A stretch of 64,000 nt of DNA from Ceraceosorus guamensis. Its lineage: Eukaryota; Basidiomycota; Exobasidiomycetes; Ceraceosorales; Ceraceosoraceae. Shown here in pieces: positions 45,194 through 55,484 of this stretch. The notes beneath the pieces were generated by a model. The model had not been told where the DNA came from and did not search any database. It was given only the letters and a program-made list of their open reading frames with translations. Every line of letters starts with the position of its first letter. Within the stretch, counting starts at the first letter, position 1. Position numbers and translations under genes: made by a program. The stretch lies in the NCBI RefSeq assembly GCF_003144195.1, contig NW_020290003.1, positions 62,001 through 126,000 on the forward strand, read 5' to 3'.

Positions 45194-46710
45194 ATGTCAG
45201 CTGCCACCTCGACCAGGTCGGCAACCGCCGCAGCTGAAAAAGCGGCAGCATCCGCCGCTGCACTTCAAGGGCCCGCCCAGACTCCAGCGACGCAGCGTCT
45301 GCGCCTCATCTCATCCAAGCAGCTCGAGTCTCACAAGACCGCTTCTTCGTTGTGGGTCACTTACAAGGGCAATGTCTATGATGTGACGGAATTCGCTCCT
45401 GACCATCCCGGTGGCGATGACTTGATCTTGGAGTATGCGGGCAAGGATATGGAGGAGATCATGGACGACATCGACTCTCACAGTCACTCTGACTCGGCTT
45501 ACGAGATTCTCAAAGAGAACCTGGTCGGTCGTTTGCCAATCACGCAGGAGGAGCATGCCGCTCTGGCCGAAGCTGAAATCGGCGGCGCAGACTTTACGGG
45601 CAAGGACGACGAGCTGGTCATCACTGCCGACTTCCAACCTTCAGACACGGACTTGACGAGCGATTTCGAGAAGCACGCATTCTTGGATCTGAACAAGCCG
45701 CTGTTGGTTCAAGTGTGGAATGGAACTTGGGGAAAAGAATTTTACTTGCAGCAGGTGCACTCTCCTCGACATCTCAAGGAGAGCGCCAGACTATTCAAGA
45801 GTCCCTTTTTGGAAATGTTTACAAGAACTCCTTGGTGGGTGGTGCCTCTGGTTTGGGCGCCCATCAGCGCCGCCTTGTTCCAACGAGCCACGAGCCAATT
45901 TGCGGCCAATGCGCTCAAGAGGGCAACAGCTACAGCAGCTGCTAAAGCCGCCGCCTCTTCAGCCGCATCCTCCGTTCCATCCTCTTCCGCTTTCGCATCT
46001 TTCCGACAATTGCTAGCCGGCTCGGGCTCTGCAGCCCTCGCGGCGGCAAAGCAAGCGCAGATCAATGAGACGCAACCAGAAATCTTGGCTAGCGTCGCGC
46101 CTGCCGCATTGGCTTCTACTCTGGCTTGCTTCGCCACCGGCGTCGTCATCTGGACCATCCTCGAGTACACCATGCACCGCTTCCTCTTCCACGTCGACGA
46201 GATGCTTCCGGACAGACCCTTCTTCCTCATGCTCCACTTTTTGCTTCATGGCATCCACCACTACCTGCCCATGGATCGGTGAGTGTTGGCAACCGCATTT
46301 GATATGGCTACGGCTCCATGACGCAGCTAGTCGCAGTGCTCTGGCGCTTCCGACACTGTGCTCTGGCGCTTTCGAAGGACTCTTGGCTAATTCGCGATGC
46401 CGCTCTTCGTCTTGCGCTGTGCAGACTTCGTCTCGTCATGCCTCCTCTTCTCTTTGCGGTGCTAGAATTCCCATTCACTCGTCTAGCATACGCGTTGTTC
46501 CCAGTCGCCATCGCCAACGGCATCATTAGTGGAGCGTTCGCCATGTACGTCGTCTACGACGTCATGCACTACTCGTTGCATCACCACAGGCTGCCACAGT
46601 ACCTCCGCGAGATGAAGGCTTACCACTTGGCTCATCATTACAAGAACTACGAGGAAGGTTTCGGAGTCACCAGCAAGATTTGGGATTGGGTATTTGGTAC
46701 CGAGCTTTAG
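45194..46710 (+). CDS. SCS7: Fatty acid 2-hydroxylase with N-terminal cytochrome b5 domain (SCS7/FA2H)
   Basis: Two exons, 45194..46278 and 46425..46710, encode 456 residues. The enzyme adds the 2-hydroxyl group to the very long acyl chain of ceramides in the ER membrane, using cytochrome b5 as electron donor. After an Ala-rich head, the b5 domain shows haem-binding His71 in 'HPGG' and the second His near 'SHSHSDSAYEIL'. The sterol-desaturase-type core carries the iron-binding histidines in 'HRFLFHVDEM', 'HFLLHGIHHYLPMDR', 'HYSLHHH' and 'YHLAHHYKNYEEGFG'. Membrane helices flank these boxes. Between 'WWVVPLVWAPISAALF' and 'LACFATGVVIWTILEY' lies an unusual insertion of about 80 residues (roughly 232-310), very rich in Ala and Ser, absent from the compact family core as I know it. 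The junction CG|GTGAGT to CAG|ACTTCG restores 'MDR-LRLVMPP'. Confidence 0.94.
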
Positions 46711-47204
46711 GTGTCGATTTCCCTCTTTCACTTCTGGAAAGATTCGTTGCCTCGCAATCTCTTCACGTCTGAGGCCTCTCGCAGGCGAGGCGCCTACAGC
46801 CCACTTGTCGCAGAGGCACTCTTCACGTCCATGTATGTATCAGCCGACGATCTTTGCATGTCGCTGACGCGCCCGTCACGAGCCGATCTCAACGATTGAT
46901 CTCATGAAGGTCCTTGCCTTTCCCAACTTCGCTGTGCTGCGTGATGCGACTTAGCCATGTAAGTGTAGCCAAGCTTGGTGCCGGGTTGGCGTTCGGCAGC
47001 TCCGCGCGAATATGTGAACGGCATGACGGTGAAAGCAAAAGAGTGCAAGAGCGTCGTGACGATCCAGATTGGCGCACCTCCAGCGCTCCAACGGCTGAGA
47101 CCGCGTTCGTTCTGTGAATAACATCAGCTAGTGTCTTCATGGGGCCGCGGCGTTGCATTGAGCACGCGCTAGCGGAAGCTGACCGAACCACGAATGGCCC
47201 AGCA
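46711..47204. other. Convergent 3' spacer
   Basis: This stretch lies between the stop of the fatty acid hydroxylase gene and the stop of the minus-strand kinase-like gene. No coding signal is seen; a 121-residue minus-strand frame here has no domain. Confidence 0.5.
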
Positions 47205-48525
47205 TCAGCTGGAAATCCACGCTGTGATGAGCTGAGCAACGTCAAACGGTCCACTCACCATCACTTCGAAGAGCCTGCTCCAAAGCAATGCCAGCTCTTT
47301 ACGTTTTGCTTTGGCATGGAGCGATACCGCTCGTCGTTCGGCGTCTGGATTTGCGTGCGCTGCGTAGATGTGCGACATGGAGGGCGAGGAGGCCCAGTCT
47401 ACCCATACCGCTTGCCATTGCGCTTCAGCATCTCTTCGGAAAGTCGTAGACGCACATGCGGATTCATGCTGTGCTTGATGCGTTCGGAGAATGGGCTTGC
47501 TTCTCACGAGCACATTTCGCCCGTACACGTCTCCATGGCACCTTGGTGTGCATTGAAGGGCTTCAATGGCAGCTTGACACGCCTCTCTGCAGAGTCTGGT
47601 CGGATGTAGAGCGTGGGACTGAGCAGAGCCGTGGGGCGCTTCGAGCGTCGTCCAGCCTTGTTGTGGTCTCAGGTAGTCAATCAAGATTCCTCTTGAGCTT
47701 TGTTTGATGGCAGTAATCAGTCCTTGAGGTGTTTGCGTGGCGCTTGCCAAATGATCTAGGTTCAGCCATCCGAAGCAATGTGGAGCAATGGCCTCTAGCT
47801 GTCGCTGATCTAGATCATTGGTAGCACACTCGTGTTCACCGCCAGTCGTAGTAGGGGGCAGTAGAAGACCTTGCCTTCCTAGCGACGCATAAGCTTGTGA
47901 CTCTCGCTCAAATTGAAGCGAACCAATTTCTGTCTTGTGGAACTATCGATGAAGAGCAAGGAATGAGCCAACGTGGCATGAAATCACTGCACGAGTCTCT
48001 AGGGCCTCTCACCAATTTGAGCACGACCAGTCGGCCGTTACACATTTTGATGAGGTGAACAGATGATGCTCTACCTCTAGACAAGGTTCCGCAGACTTGT
48101 AGAGGCGATGCCGAACTGTTGCCCTGCCCGTCGCTCCACTCCGAGGCGACGCGATCACCATTCACCTCATTCTTCACCGCAACCACCGCAAGATCTCCTC
48201 GTCCAAGTAGTGCTCTTGCGGAAATCTCTTTAAGCTCGAAGTCGAACACAGCCTGCCCAATACCGCACAGGCTTGCAACGGACTCGTTCGGGTCAGCATC
48301 GCCCGCAAAGGGATTGTCTCCAAAAGGTCGAGGAAGCGCTTCGTCCTCTGCCAGCCCATAAGCGAGTCTCAGCTTGGCTTCTTGACGAGCGTTCAGAGAG
48401 CTTCGCATCATGGCGGTCAAGAGCCACCCCTCAACTTGATGACCACCCACACACGCTAGGGTAGAGGCTGTTCCATCCACATAGACTTGGATCACTCGTT
48501 CCAGCTCGACATGTGGCGCAATCGT
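47205..48525 (-). CDS. Divergent kinase-fold protein with HGD and DWA motifs
   Basis: Two exons are supported, complement(47205..47942) and complement(48013..about 48525), joined by a 70-bp intron (TTG|GTGAGA, GATAG|TTCCAC). The family is not certain. A glycine-poor nucleotide loop ('CGTLSRGRASSVHLI') is followed by a VAIK-like strand with Lys ('RLVVLKL'), an alpha-C-like Glu in 'SLQFERESQAY', a catalytic loop 'CHGDVYGRNVLV' and a metal-binding-like 'VWVDWASSP'. His-Gly-Asp for His-Arg-Asp and Asp-Trp-Ala for Asp-Phe-Gly resemble aminoglycoside-phosphotransferase and fungal FunK-like kinases rather than classical protein kinases. The N-terminal part (about 160 residues before the loop) has no recognised domain. 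The 5' end is unsure: the first in-frame Met pair is at 48411, yet 'VELERVIQVYVDG' upstream looks coding, so an extra exon further upstream is likely. The 3' end reads straight to the stop at 47205. Confidence 0.6.
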
Positions 48526-48896
48526 GAGGATGTAAGTACAGACGGACCCGCGCAACGATCGACAGCGCGTCAGAGGCGCTTCGCTGCACGAGTGCCGCGC
48601 AGACGACTCGCGCTGTCGAGCTTCGCTGACGTTGCTCGCGCCTCGCGCTTGCGCACCCTCCTACTCGTTACTGCGTGGTAGACAATATCGCGGCGTCTGC
48701 TACAGCCAAAATGTACCAGAATGACCTGTTGGTCGGACATGGATTGCTTGCGCATATGGTGGGATCGAGGACGTCCACATATCAAAGTTTTTTGGGATGA
48801 GTACAAGTGATGACGTCGATGGTCAGAGTGGAGATGCACGTGGAGGGAAAAGGGGACAGGGGAAGTGTGAAAAGGTGAGCAGCAAGCAGACTTGCT
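48526..48896. other. Spacer between kinase-like gene and RPL5
   Basis: This stretch holds the 3' end of RPL5 (minus strand) and the likely 5' exon or promoter of the kinase-like gene. A minus-strand frame beginning MSDQQVILVHFG at about 48740 could be that first exon, but I cannot find a clean junction. Confidence 0.35.
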
Positions 48897-50155
48897 TCAG
48901 ATGGCCTGACCAGCCTTGAAAGCAGCGATCTTGTCGGCGATCTTCTGCTTGCGTTGCTGGTAGGTAAGCTTGGTCTGCTTGTACTTCTTGGACTCGGCCT
49001 TCCAGTCCTTGGTCTTCTCAGTAGGGTGATACACGGGGTCCTCACTGCCAAGCAAGCATCGTGATTCGCAACGCGTCAGTAATCCAGCCTGCTACTACTA
49101 GTGCAGCTCGGTTGCCCGTTTGCATCTGCCATAGTCCCTGCCTCCGCTTCACTCACCGAATCTTCTCGTAAGCCTCCTCGTAGATACCCTCCAACGCATC
49201 ACTCTCAATGTCATCTGCAAGGTAACGCGCGAACTGCTTCTTGTGCCTCTCCTCATCTTCCTCTTCGAGCGACTCCATGAAGTCCGAGACGTGAGATCCA
49301 CGAATGTAACCAGAGAGGAGGTCGGTGTCGAGCTCCTTGCTCTCGGGGTCGTAGCCGGGGAAACGCTTCTCGCTGTGAGGGATGTAGAGACCGCCATCTG
49401 ATGCGCCCTTAAGAGCACCGAAGACTCGAGCACCGGTCGACGTCCTCTTCAATCCGACGTCCAAGAAGCACTTGAATGGGCGAGGCTCATCGTCACCGAG
49501 AGGCTCGGTGAGGGTGAGGGAACCATCAGGCTCAGTGACACCCTCGTACTTGTCCGCAAGACCGAGGATGGTCAGGGCACGACGAGCGACAAGGAGACCG
49601 GTAGCGTATGCTGCAGTCCAGTTGCTCAAGCCATGCTTGATGCCGTATCGGGGCAGCTCCTTGGAGCTAGCTTGAGTCAGGACAACATCTCCCTGAATGC
49701 GAGCAGAAATGATCTGCACGGTGCAGTAGCGGTTGGAGAAACGGACAACCAGGCGGTACTTGGGCGCGTTGTACTTGTTCTTGGCCTGAGAAGTCAAGCG
49801 CTTGCGGGCGTAGTAGTCGGTCTTTCCCTCGCGACGACGGCGGTACTTGACCTGTGAGTTGCGAAAGAAGCGGATCCAAGGTAGGTCAGTGATCGCTTCT
49901 TCTGCGAGTGACGAGATCGCGCCAGTGGTGCCCCGCTTCTATTCCCTTCCCTGTTGCCCTTCAGTACGAGCACACCATCTGACCCTGCGTCATGCCATGC
50001 CAAGGTCGCCCGCTCCTTTGCACGGCACTCTCAATTCGCGAGGTCTCCCCCAACGACGGATCTGCACGCGCCATCTGACTCGACGCTGCCGTCGCAATAC
50101 GCACCTGGTATCGACTGAAGTACGCAGAGGTCTTGATGTTCTTGACGAACGGCAT
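48897..50155 (-). CDS. RPL5: 60S ribosomal protein L5 (uL18)
   Basis: Three exons, complement(48897..49044), complement(49157..49851) and complement(50105..50155), encode 297 residues, the normal eukaryotic length. L5 binds 5S rRNA with L11 and forms part of the central protuberance of the large subunit. Exon 1 gives MPFVKNIKTSAYFSRYQ; exon 2 continues 'VKYRRRREGKTDYYARKRL', 'NKYNAPKYRLVVRFSNRYCTVQI', 'GLSNWTAAYATGLLVARR', 'FKCFLDVGLKRTSTGARVFGALKGASDGGLYIPHS', and exon 3 ends with the Lys-rich helix 'KKYKQTKLTYQQRKQKI'. The first intron is 253 bp, long for this window. The gene is divergent from RPL15, with a spacer of 962 bp between the start codons. Confidence 0.97.
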
Positions 50156-51117
50156 TTTGACGAATCTTGAGGATTGACGGTGATGTCGTTTGGAAGAGCT
50201 TTGGCTGGGCGTGCGCAAGGCGTGACTTTGGACTTGATGAGGCTGATCAGCCATGTATTGGCCGCGCGCAGCAGACCTTCTCGCGACGCATCAACCACGT
50301 GGCCTCAGCGATTATTCCAAGCCGCCTGAGCGCGCGCGGACGCGCGCGCGAGGTATTGAATTGGCAGTTCAAAGGTGCGCTGCTGCGGTCATTTGAAACG
50401 GGCGGCCAAATTCAAAGCGGCGGCTTCTGCGCGCAGGTCGAGATTTGGGCGCCGCGAAGCCTGCGCTTCCAATGACCTGGTGAGTTGGGGGACCGACCCA
50501 CCTCGCCAGATCTTCTACCACACCCTCCCTATTCGACATCCTGGTAAGCATCGGTTTAACTCCTGCAGGCTACTGCGGCTCGTCGCTGACTTTCTTTCTC
50601 TGCTCGACTCTCTTCCTGGTATACCTTGACTGCGTCTTTTCGGCGACGGCACACACATCAGATCCTCAAGGTGAGCACATACCCCAAGAGCATTTGGATG
50701 CACGACGTATAGACGCTGGGGGCGGGTCTGGGTGCTTTCGAGAGAATCGCCTCTACACGAGGACGGCGTCACACCCTCAGCGCGGCCGCTGGCACCCGTT
50801 ACTTGTGTTGATCGCTCGTATGAAGGGAGCTGGGCGAAACAGAGAGGTCGAAGAGGTTCGGGAGCGCGCCGTGAAGAGAGCGGACGCCAGCGCAGTGCTG
50901 GCATCGATCATCGCGAACTGGAAGACCAAGTGCAGAATGCTACCATCTCAATCGAGCAGAACGTTCGATAGGAGGGGATAATGGTCTTGGTTGCCGGGCT
51001 TGGTGTGGTTGTGCCCGCGAGGTGGCGCTTGCTGAGGAAGCGGAAATTTGGTCTGCCCGGCGCCTCAACCTGCAGCCGATTGCTGACCCTGAAAATCACC
51101 GCTCGTCACCAGACAAG
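50156..51117. other. Shared divergent promoter region of RPL5 and RPL15
   Basis: The region should drive two ribosomal protein genes in opposite directions. A short GC-alternating stretch lies near 50328-50352. Plus-strand frames around 50694-50981 have protein-like ends ('RELEDQVQNATISIEQNVR' or 'VLASIIANWKTK') and could be part of a small unrecognised gene or a 5' untranslated exon, but no start or splice pattern is convincing. Confidence 0.45.
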
Positions 51118-51953
51118 ATGGGTGCCTACAAATACGTAGAGGCTATTCACCAGAAGAAGCAGTCGGACCTGCTCAGGTTCCTGCTCCGCGTGCGGTGAGT
51201 GTCCACTACTGGAGCTTGAGCACGGAGGTCGTAGGGAGTCCTACAGAGATGGGCAGAGAAAGATCGACCACAAGGCATATCAAGAGTCAGATTTCCTCGA
51301 GCGCTCATACCCATCGCTTCAAAAACAGATGCTGGGAGTACCGCCAACTTCCAGTCATTCACCGATGCTCGCGCCCTTCGCGCCCAGACAAGGCTCGTCG
51401 TCTCGGCTACAAGGCCAAGCAAGGCTACGTGATCTACCGCATTCGCGTTCGCCGCGGTAACCGCAAGAAGCCTGCTCCCAAAGGTGCCACATACGGCAAG
51501 CCCGTCCACCAAGGTGTCAACCATCTCAAGTACCAGCGCAGTCTGCGTTCTACTGCAGAGGAGCGTGTTGGCCGCAAATGTGGTGTGAGTCAATTTGTGG
51601 CTTTTTCGGATCTTACAGAATAAACTGGCTTACATAAAGCGGTCATGCGATTTTGCTGCTACGAACAGAACTTGCGAATTTTGAACTCGTACTGGGTCAA
51701 TGCTGATGGTGTCTACAAGTACTTCGAGATCATCGCTGTGGACCCATCGCACAAGGCCATCCGCCGCGATGCTCGCATCAACTGGATCGTCAACCCCGTT
51801 CACAAGCGTCGCGAGGCTCGCGGTCTAACCGCTACCGGCAAAAAGAGCCGCGGCCATCTCGGCAAGGGTCACCGCTTCAACCACACGAAGCACGGAGGAA
51901 AGAACTCGACCATCCGCAAGCGCGACACTCTCCAGCTCAGACGTTATCGCTAA
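51118..51953 (+). CDS. RPL15: 60S ribosomal protein L15 (eL15)
   Basis: Three exons, 51118..51194, 51329..51584 and 51669..51953, encode 205 residues. L15 is a core large-subunit protein buried in 28S rRNA. The sequence opens [21 protein letters not shown] and continues '[43 protein letters not shown]', '[24 protein letters not shown]', '[22 protein letters not shown]' and the basic end '[27 protein letters not shown]', all near-identical to the family. Junctions CG|GTGAGT to ACAG|ATGCTGG and GGT|GTGAGT to ACAG|AACTTG keep the frame. The length is one residue above the usual 204. Expression is likely coordinated with the divergent RPL5 gene. Confidence 0.97.
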
Positions 51954-53346
51954 GCGTCTCGACTGCTTGGAGTCTGATGCCAATCGGTCAGTCGACGGTC
52001 GCTTTCACCACACTCTTCCAACCCCCTTTCGCCTTGTCTCGGCCCCTTCCCCTTCACGCTCTCAAGCATATGCCTGTACGTCTCCCATGCGACCGCTACA
52101 CAAAAGCGTCTCACCGCGCTCTGGTGTCTTTGTCAATACAGACATCTTCACACTACTATCGGATGGCGCGTGTTATTGGCGGGAGACTTTTGACGACGGA
52201 CGCAACGCTGTTCAGAATGCTTGCACCGACAACGAGGTTTGAGCGTGCACATGCCGAGTGCTCCGCTGGATCTTGTCACAAGGGCTAAATGCAGACGATC
52301 GTCATGGCGCTGGCTTGAGCGCTGTTGCGGACAGAAAGCTTCGACGGACGGGAGCTACGGACGTACGCTTGGAGATGAATCTCGACAGGATTCCTCATGA
52401 TTCTCACTGAACATGGATGTACGGGTACGGCGTCTGAGCATTTGGCTCTGAAGCTCGAATCGACGCTGCATATGCAGCCGTGGGTGTAGAGTGGTGAGGT
52501 GAACGACGTTGAGTCTTGGAACAACCAAGAATGACGTTGCTCGATATTTCAGATATCGTGGAAAGGTCGGACGTCACTTTGCATGTGTGGACCATCCGTG
52601 ATTCACGATCCACTCGCAACTGCTCCTCTTATCCTCACTGACATCGAGCCTTGCTACTCGGGATGGTCGACTAAGTCGACTCGAGGGAGGTGGGCCGTAC
52701 ATACGGACGCGTCAAGCTTACAGCCGATTAGCGCAGCTTGACCGAGACCTCGCATCGGCGAGGCAGCGCGCTCGACCCAAAGTCATACATACTCCCTCAC
52801 TGCGGCAGGCTGCCACGAGAAGAGGCACATCTGAAGCATGGCCCCATGAGAGGAGTGGATATTCGAAAATATGGACCGAGTCAGCAGAAAGGACTGTCTC
52901 TATCTGATTTATGATAACAGTGCGGTCAGGATAGCGCAGTGCTTCATGTCAGGGCAAGCATCTGCGTCAAGATTTGTCGCAGCTAAGCGCTCCGATCCGG
53001 TCCTAAGCTAGTAGTAGTGTATGCCAGAATCTGAGACAGTACTAGTACACCCACGCACACTGCGCAGCTCGAATCTGGTCTCTGGAACGCACACCATCAT
53101 TAGAGAGAAGGGAGCTGAGCAGACGGGAGGAACGTGGCTGGGATTGGAAGCATCACACAGAGTCCCCAGAATCGGGAGCTGCTGAGTTCACAAAAATCCG
53201 CTAGCGCATTCATCATGCCATGCTGCTGCAGATGTACCTGGCACCGGCGACAGCAACACGACGTCTAACTCATCGCGACTCGTGACTGTAGATACTACTC
53301 ACCGGTATCAGGAACAGAAGGCGACTTGATGAGTCTGTGTGTACAG
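51954..53346. other. Gene-free stretch between RPL15 and the MITE-like element
   Basis: After the RPL15 transcript end I see no supported coding sequence, RNA gene or repeat. Short open frames exist on both strands at 51967-52619 without domains. Confidence 0.5.
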
Positions 53347-53438
53347 TCACAGCCGGGCGTCTAGGGTGCGCGGTGAGGTGACCGATCGGCTCTTTGAGCA
53401 CTGATCCCTCAGCACCCTGGCGAGCACCTCAGCTAGGA
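53347..53438 (+). repeat. Left terminal inverted repeat of the MITE-like element
   Basis: It begins TCACAGCCGGGCGTCTAG and ends near CAGCTAGGA, and matches the reverse complement of 53713-53808 over nearly its whole length. Confidence 0.9.
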
Positions 53439-53712
53439 GGACTCGATCAGGTGATCAGTCAGGTGACTGACCGAGCAGCACTGCACTGCAGAGCGCAAAA
53501 AACAAGGCACTGCAGCAGTGTCCTACCACAACCAGCAGCAAAATTGCATGCAAAAGGACTTGCCTTGCTCAAGCTTCGAACGCAGGCCGCCAGTATGTGA
53601 TTCTCTTCACTTTCATGCATGCTATGCCGGCAACCACTCACCCAAGTACTTTTTCCACAGGAAGCTCTTTCAGGGACATATATGCCTGAAATTGCTGGAA
53701 AACATTGAGATT

Positions 53713-53808
53713 TCCTAGCTCAGTGAGGTGCTCGCCAGGGTGCTGAGGGATCAGTGCTCTAAGACCCGATCGGTCACCTCACCGCGCACCCTAGACGCCC
53801 GGCTGTGA
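53713..53808 (-). repeat. Right terminal inverted repeat of the MITE-like element
   Basis: It starts TCCTAGCTCAGTGAGG and ends CGCCCGGCTGTGA. Compared with the left arm it carries an extra 4 bp near its inner end and about two base changes near the middle. Confidence 0.9.
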
Positions 53809-54499
53809 GTCACGAGTACAGCATGAGGGTCAGGGTAGGAGTCAAGTGTCTGCTGTGCTGCTTCAGACAACCCTTCCTTCGGGTCCGCCCGCACGCGCGC
53901 GGCGACCACTATGCGTGCATGCATGATGGCTCCGCTGTGCCTGCTGATGCGCAAGACGTCCACCGTGGACCAGCCAGGTGCTCGACTGCATGAGCCAGCT
54001 AGCTGTACCTACCTCAAAATCGAGTCACGACCGGATATAGGATGAATGTAGCCCATAGCGGTCTTAGGACGTCGACCGTCAGTATAACCGCAGTCGTGCC
54101 ATGCCTGAAGCAGGATCGTGTGATGGTGATCGCCTTTCACGAAAAGACGCCTGGGCGCCGGTGAAACGCTGCGCTGGCTCGAGCACCAAATGTGGGCACC
54201 ATGCGAAGCGGTCCGAGTCACAAGTCACATTCAGTGATTGTTGATGGTCTGCTGTCAAAGCGGAGGCGGCGTCCTCTCTCGCAAGCATATAAAGACGGTC
54301 TGCTCTGTGTGCGCAGCATGATTATGGAACACCATAGCGACTACATCCACTCTTCAGCTCACGGTCCAACGGCCTTCGACTTGTTTGGCGCGAGCTAGCC
54401 AGATATATCTCGATCCACCTGCTCAACCTCACACACCGTCGCAATTGCCGAAACGCTCACAATTCGCCCTCTGTCTCGCCAGTCAGAACTTTGATCAAC
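53809..54499. other. Spacer upstream of the RING-H2 gene
   Basis: This is the likely promoter region of the RING-H2 gene. A TATA-like CATATAAAG lies at about 54287-54295, roughly 205 bp before the ATG. No other gene is supported. Confidence 0.45.
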
Positions 54500-55484
54500 A
54501 TGGTCGCCGACTCGGTCAACCTCGGACATGCGACTTCAGCCTCCACCGCATCGACTTCAGCTGCGGCCACATCGACATCGAATGCAGATTCAAGCTCCTC
54601 AACGGGTCCCACGCCGTTGATAGCATGCGTGATCGTGGGTGCTCTATTGCTAGGTCTAGCTTTCCTCTTCTTGCTAGCTCGTCGACTATATGGCCGACAA
54701 CCAACTGCAGCACAGACGGATCCCGAAGCACAAGGCTCGACGATCCGCCCCAGAAGAGCGAGTGAGAAGCCTCGACACGTCGGTTTGACCGAAGAGGTGC
54801 TCGATACTTTCCACGCCTATTCTTGGACCTCATCGTCAGCAGATGCTCCTTCGATGTACGACAAGAAATGCGATAGCGAGAAGATCGACGTTGAGCTTTG
54901 CGCTGTGCCGGTTCAACAGAGTCTTCTCATGTCGCCCGTCGTTCGAAGCGCAAGCCTAGCGTCCGACCGCAGCTCCACCGCTTGCAACTCATCCACTTGT
55001 CACGCTACCAAAGCAACAGAGATGCCTTGCCTCGTACCGACACTGACACGGGACTCGTTATTGGAAGTCGACGCGGCAATCGGTACCATGTGCGCTATTT
55101 GCGTTCTTCGCTTCCGCGAGGGCGACCAGGTCCGTCAATTGCCTTGCGAAGGTGGAGTCGAGCACCGCTTCCATACCGCCTGCATAGACCCTTGGCTATG
55201 TGCTCGAGCCGTCTGTCCTCTGTGGTAAGTCTCACTGCATGGCGCACGCCGTACGAAGTGTCGCTGGCGCCAATCTTGAACGGTCGCACTGACATCCTGC
55301 TGTCTTTTCCCTCTCGTGTCGCAGTCGTACGGATTTCTCGGCGCTTGTGCAACAGCCTACATCCGAGGCGACGACAGAAGAGAGTGCGGATGCAGCTGCG
55401 CCTCAATCTGCTGCTTTGCCTGCTGTACCACCTCCGACGTACTCCTTCGAGCCCCATAGCCTAGCCATTCACCACATGCGCTGA
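54500..55484 (+). CDS. Membrane-anchored RING-H2 protein, probable E3 ubiquitin ligase
   Basis: Two exons, 54500..55224 and 55325..55484, encode 294 residues. The N-terminal 35 residues are Ser/Thr/Ala-rich, followed by one membrane segment at about 38-60 ('LIACVIVGALLLGLAFLFLLA') and a basic stop-transfer stretch. There is no cleavable signal peptide, so the Ser/Thr-rich end is probably lumenal or extracellular and the RING cytosolic. The RING-H2 finger spans residues 198-242: Cys-Ala-Ile-Cys, Cys in 'RQLPCEGGVEH', His-Arg-Phe-His, Cys in 'ACIDPWL' and Cys-Pro-Leu-Cys, the last Cys being completed across the intron (TG|GTAAGT to GCAG|TCGTACG). The exon 2 tail is Ala/Pro/Glu-rich and contains a 'PPPTYSF' motif resembling PPxY WW ligands. 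The layout is that of fungal transmembrane RING ligases of endosomes, vacuole or ER. The substrates are unknown. Confidence 0.88.

Larger units (their letters stand above)
53347..53808. mobile_element. MITE-like non-autonomous DNA element with long inverted repeats
   Basis: A 462-bp unit is bounded by inverted repeats of about 92 bp: the left arm is 53347-53438 and the right arm 53713-53808. The arms differ by about two substitutions and one 4-bp indel, so the copy is young. The ends read TCACAGCCGGGCG...CGCCCGGCTGTGA. The 274-bp centre has no coding frame and is more AT-rich than its surroundings. No transposase is present, so mobility would need an autonomous partner elsewhere. I cannot see a clear target-site duplication: GTACAG is on the left and GTCACG on the right. 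The superfamily is therefore unassigned. A foldback or cruciform-forming repeat unrelated to transposition is the alternative. The nearest gene is the RING-H2 gene starting about 690 bp downstream. Confidence 0.75.

Noticed and set aside
47205-47245. A 27-nt intron near the end of the kinase-like gene (GTGAGT...CAG)
   Set aside because: It is too short for a spliceosomal intron, and the frame is open straight to the same stop codon.
46889-47254. 121-residue minus-strand frame downstream of the kinase-like gene
   Set aside because: It overlaps the end of the kinase-like gene in another frame and has no recognisable feature.
53394-53718. Short frames inside the MITE-like element as a transposase remnant
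   Set aside because: They are under 70 residues, lie partly in the inverted repeats and show no catalytic motif.
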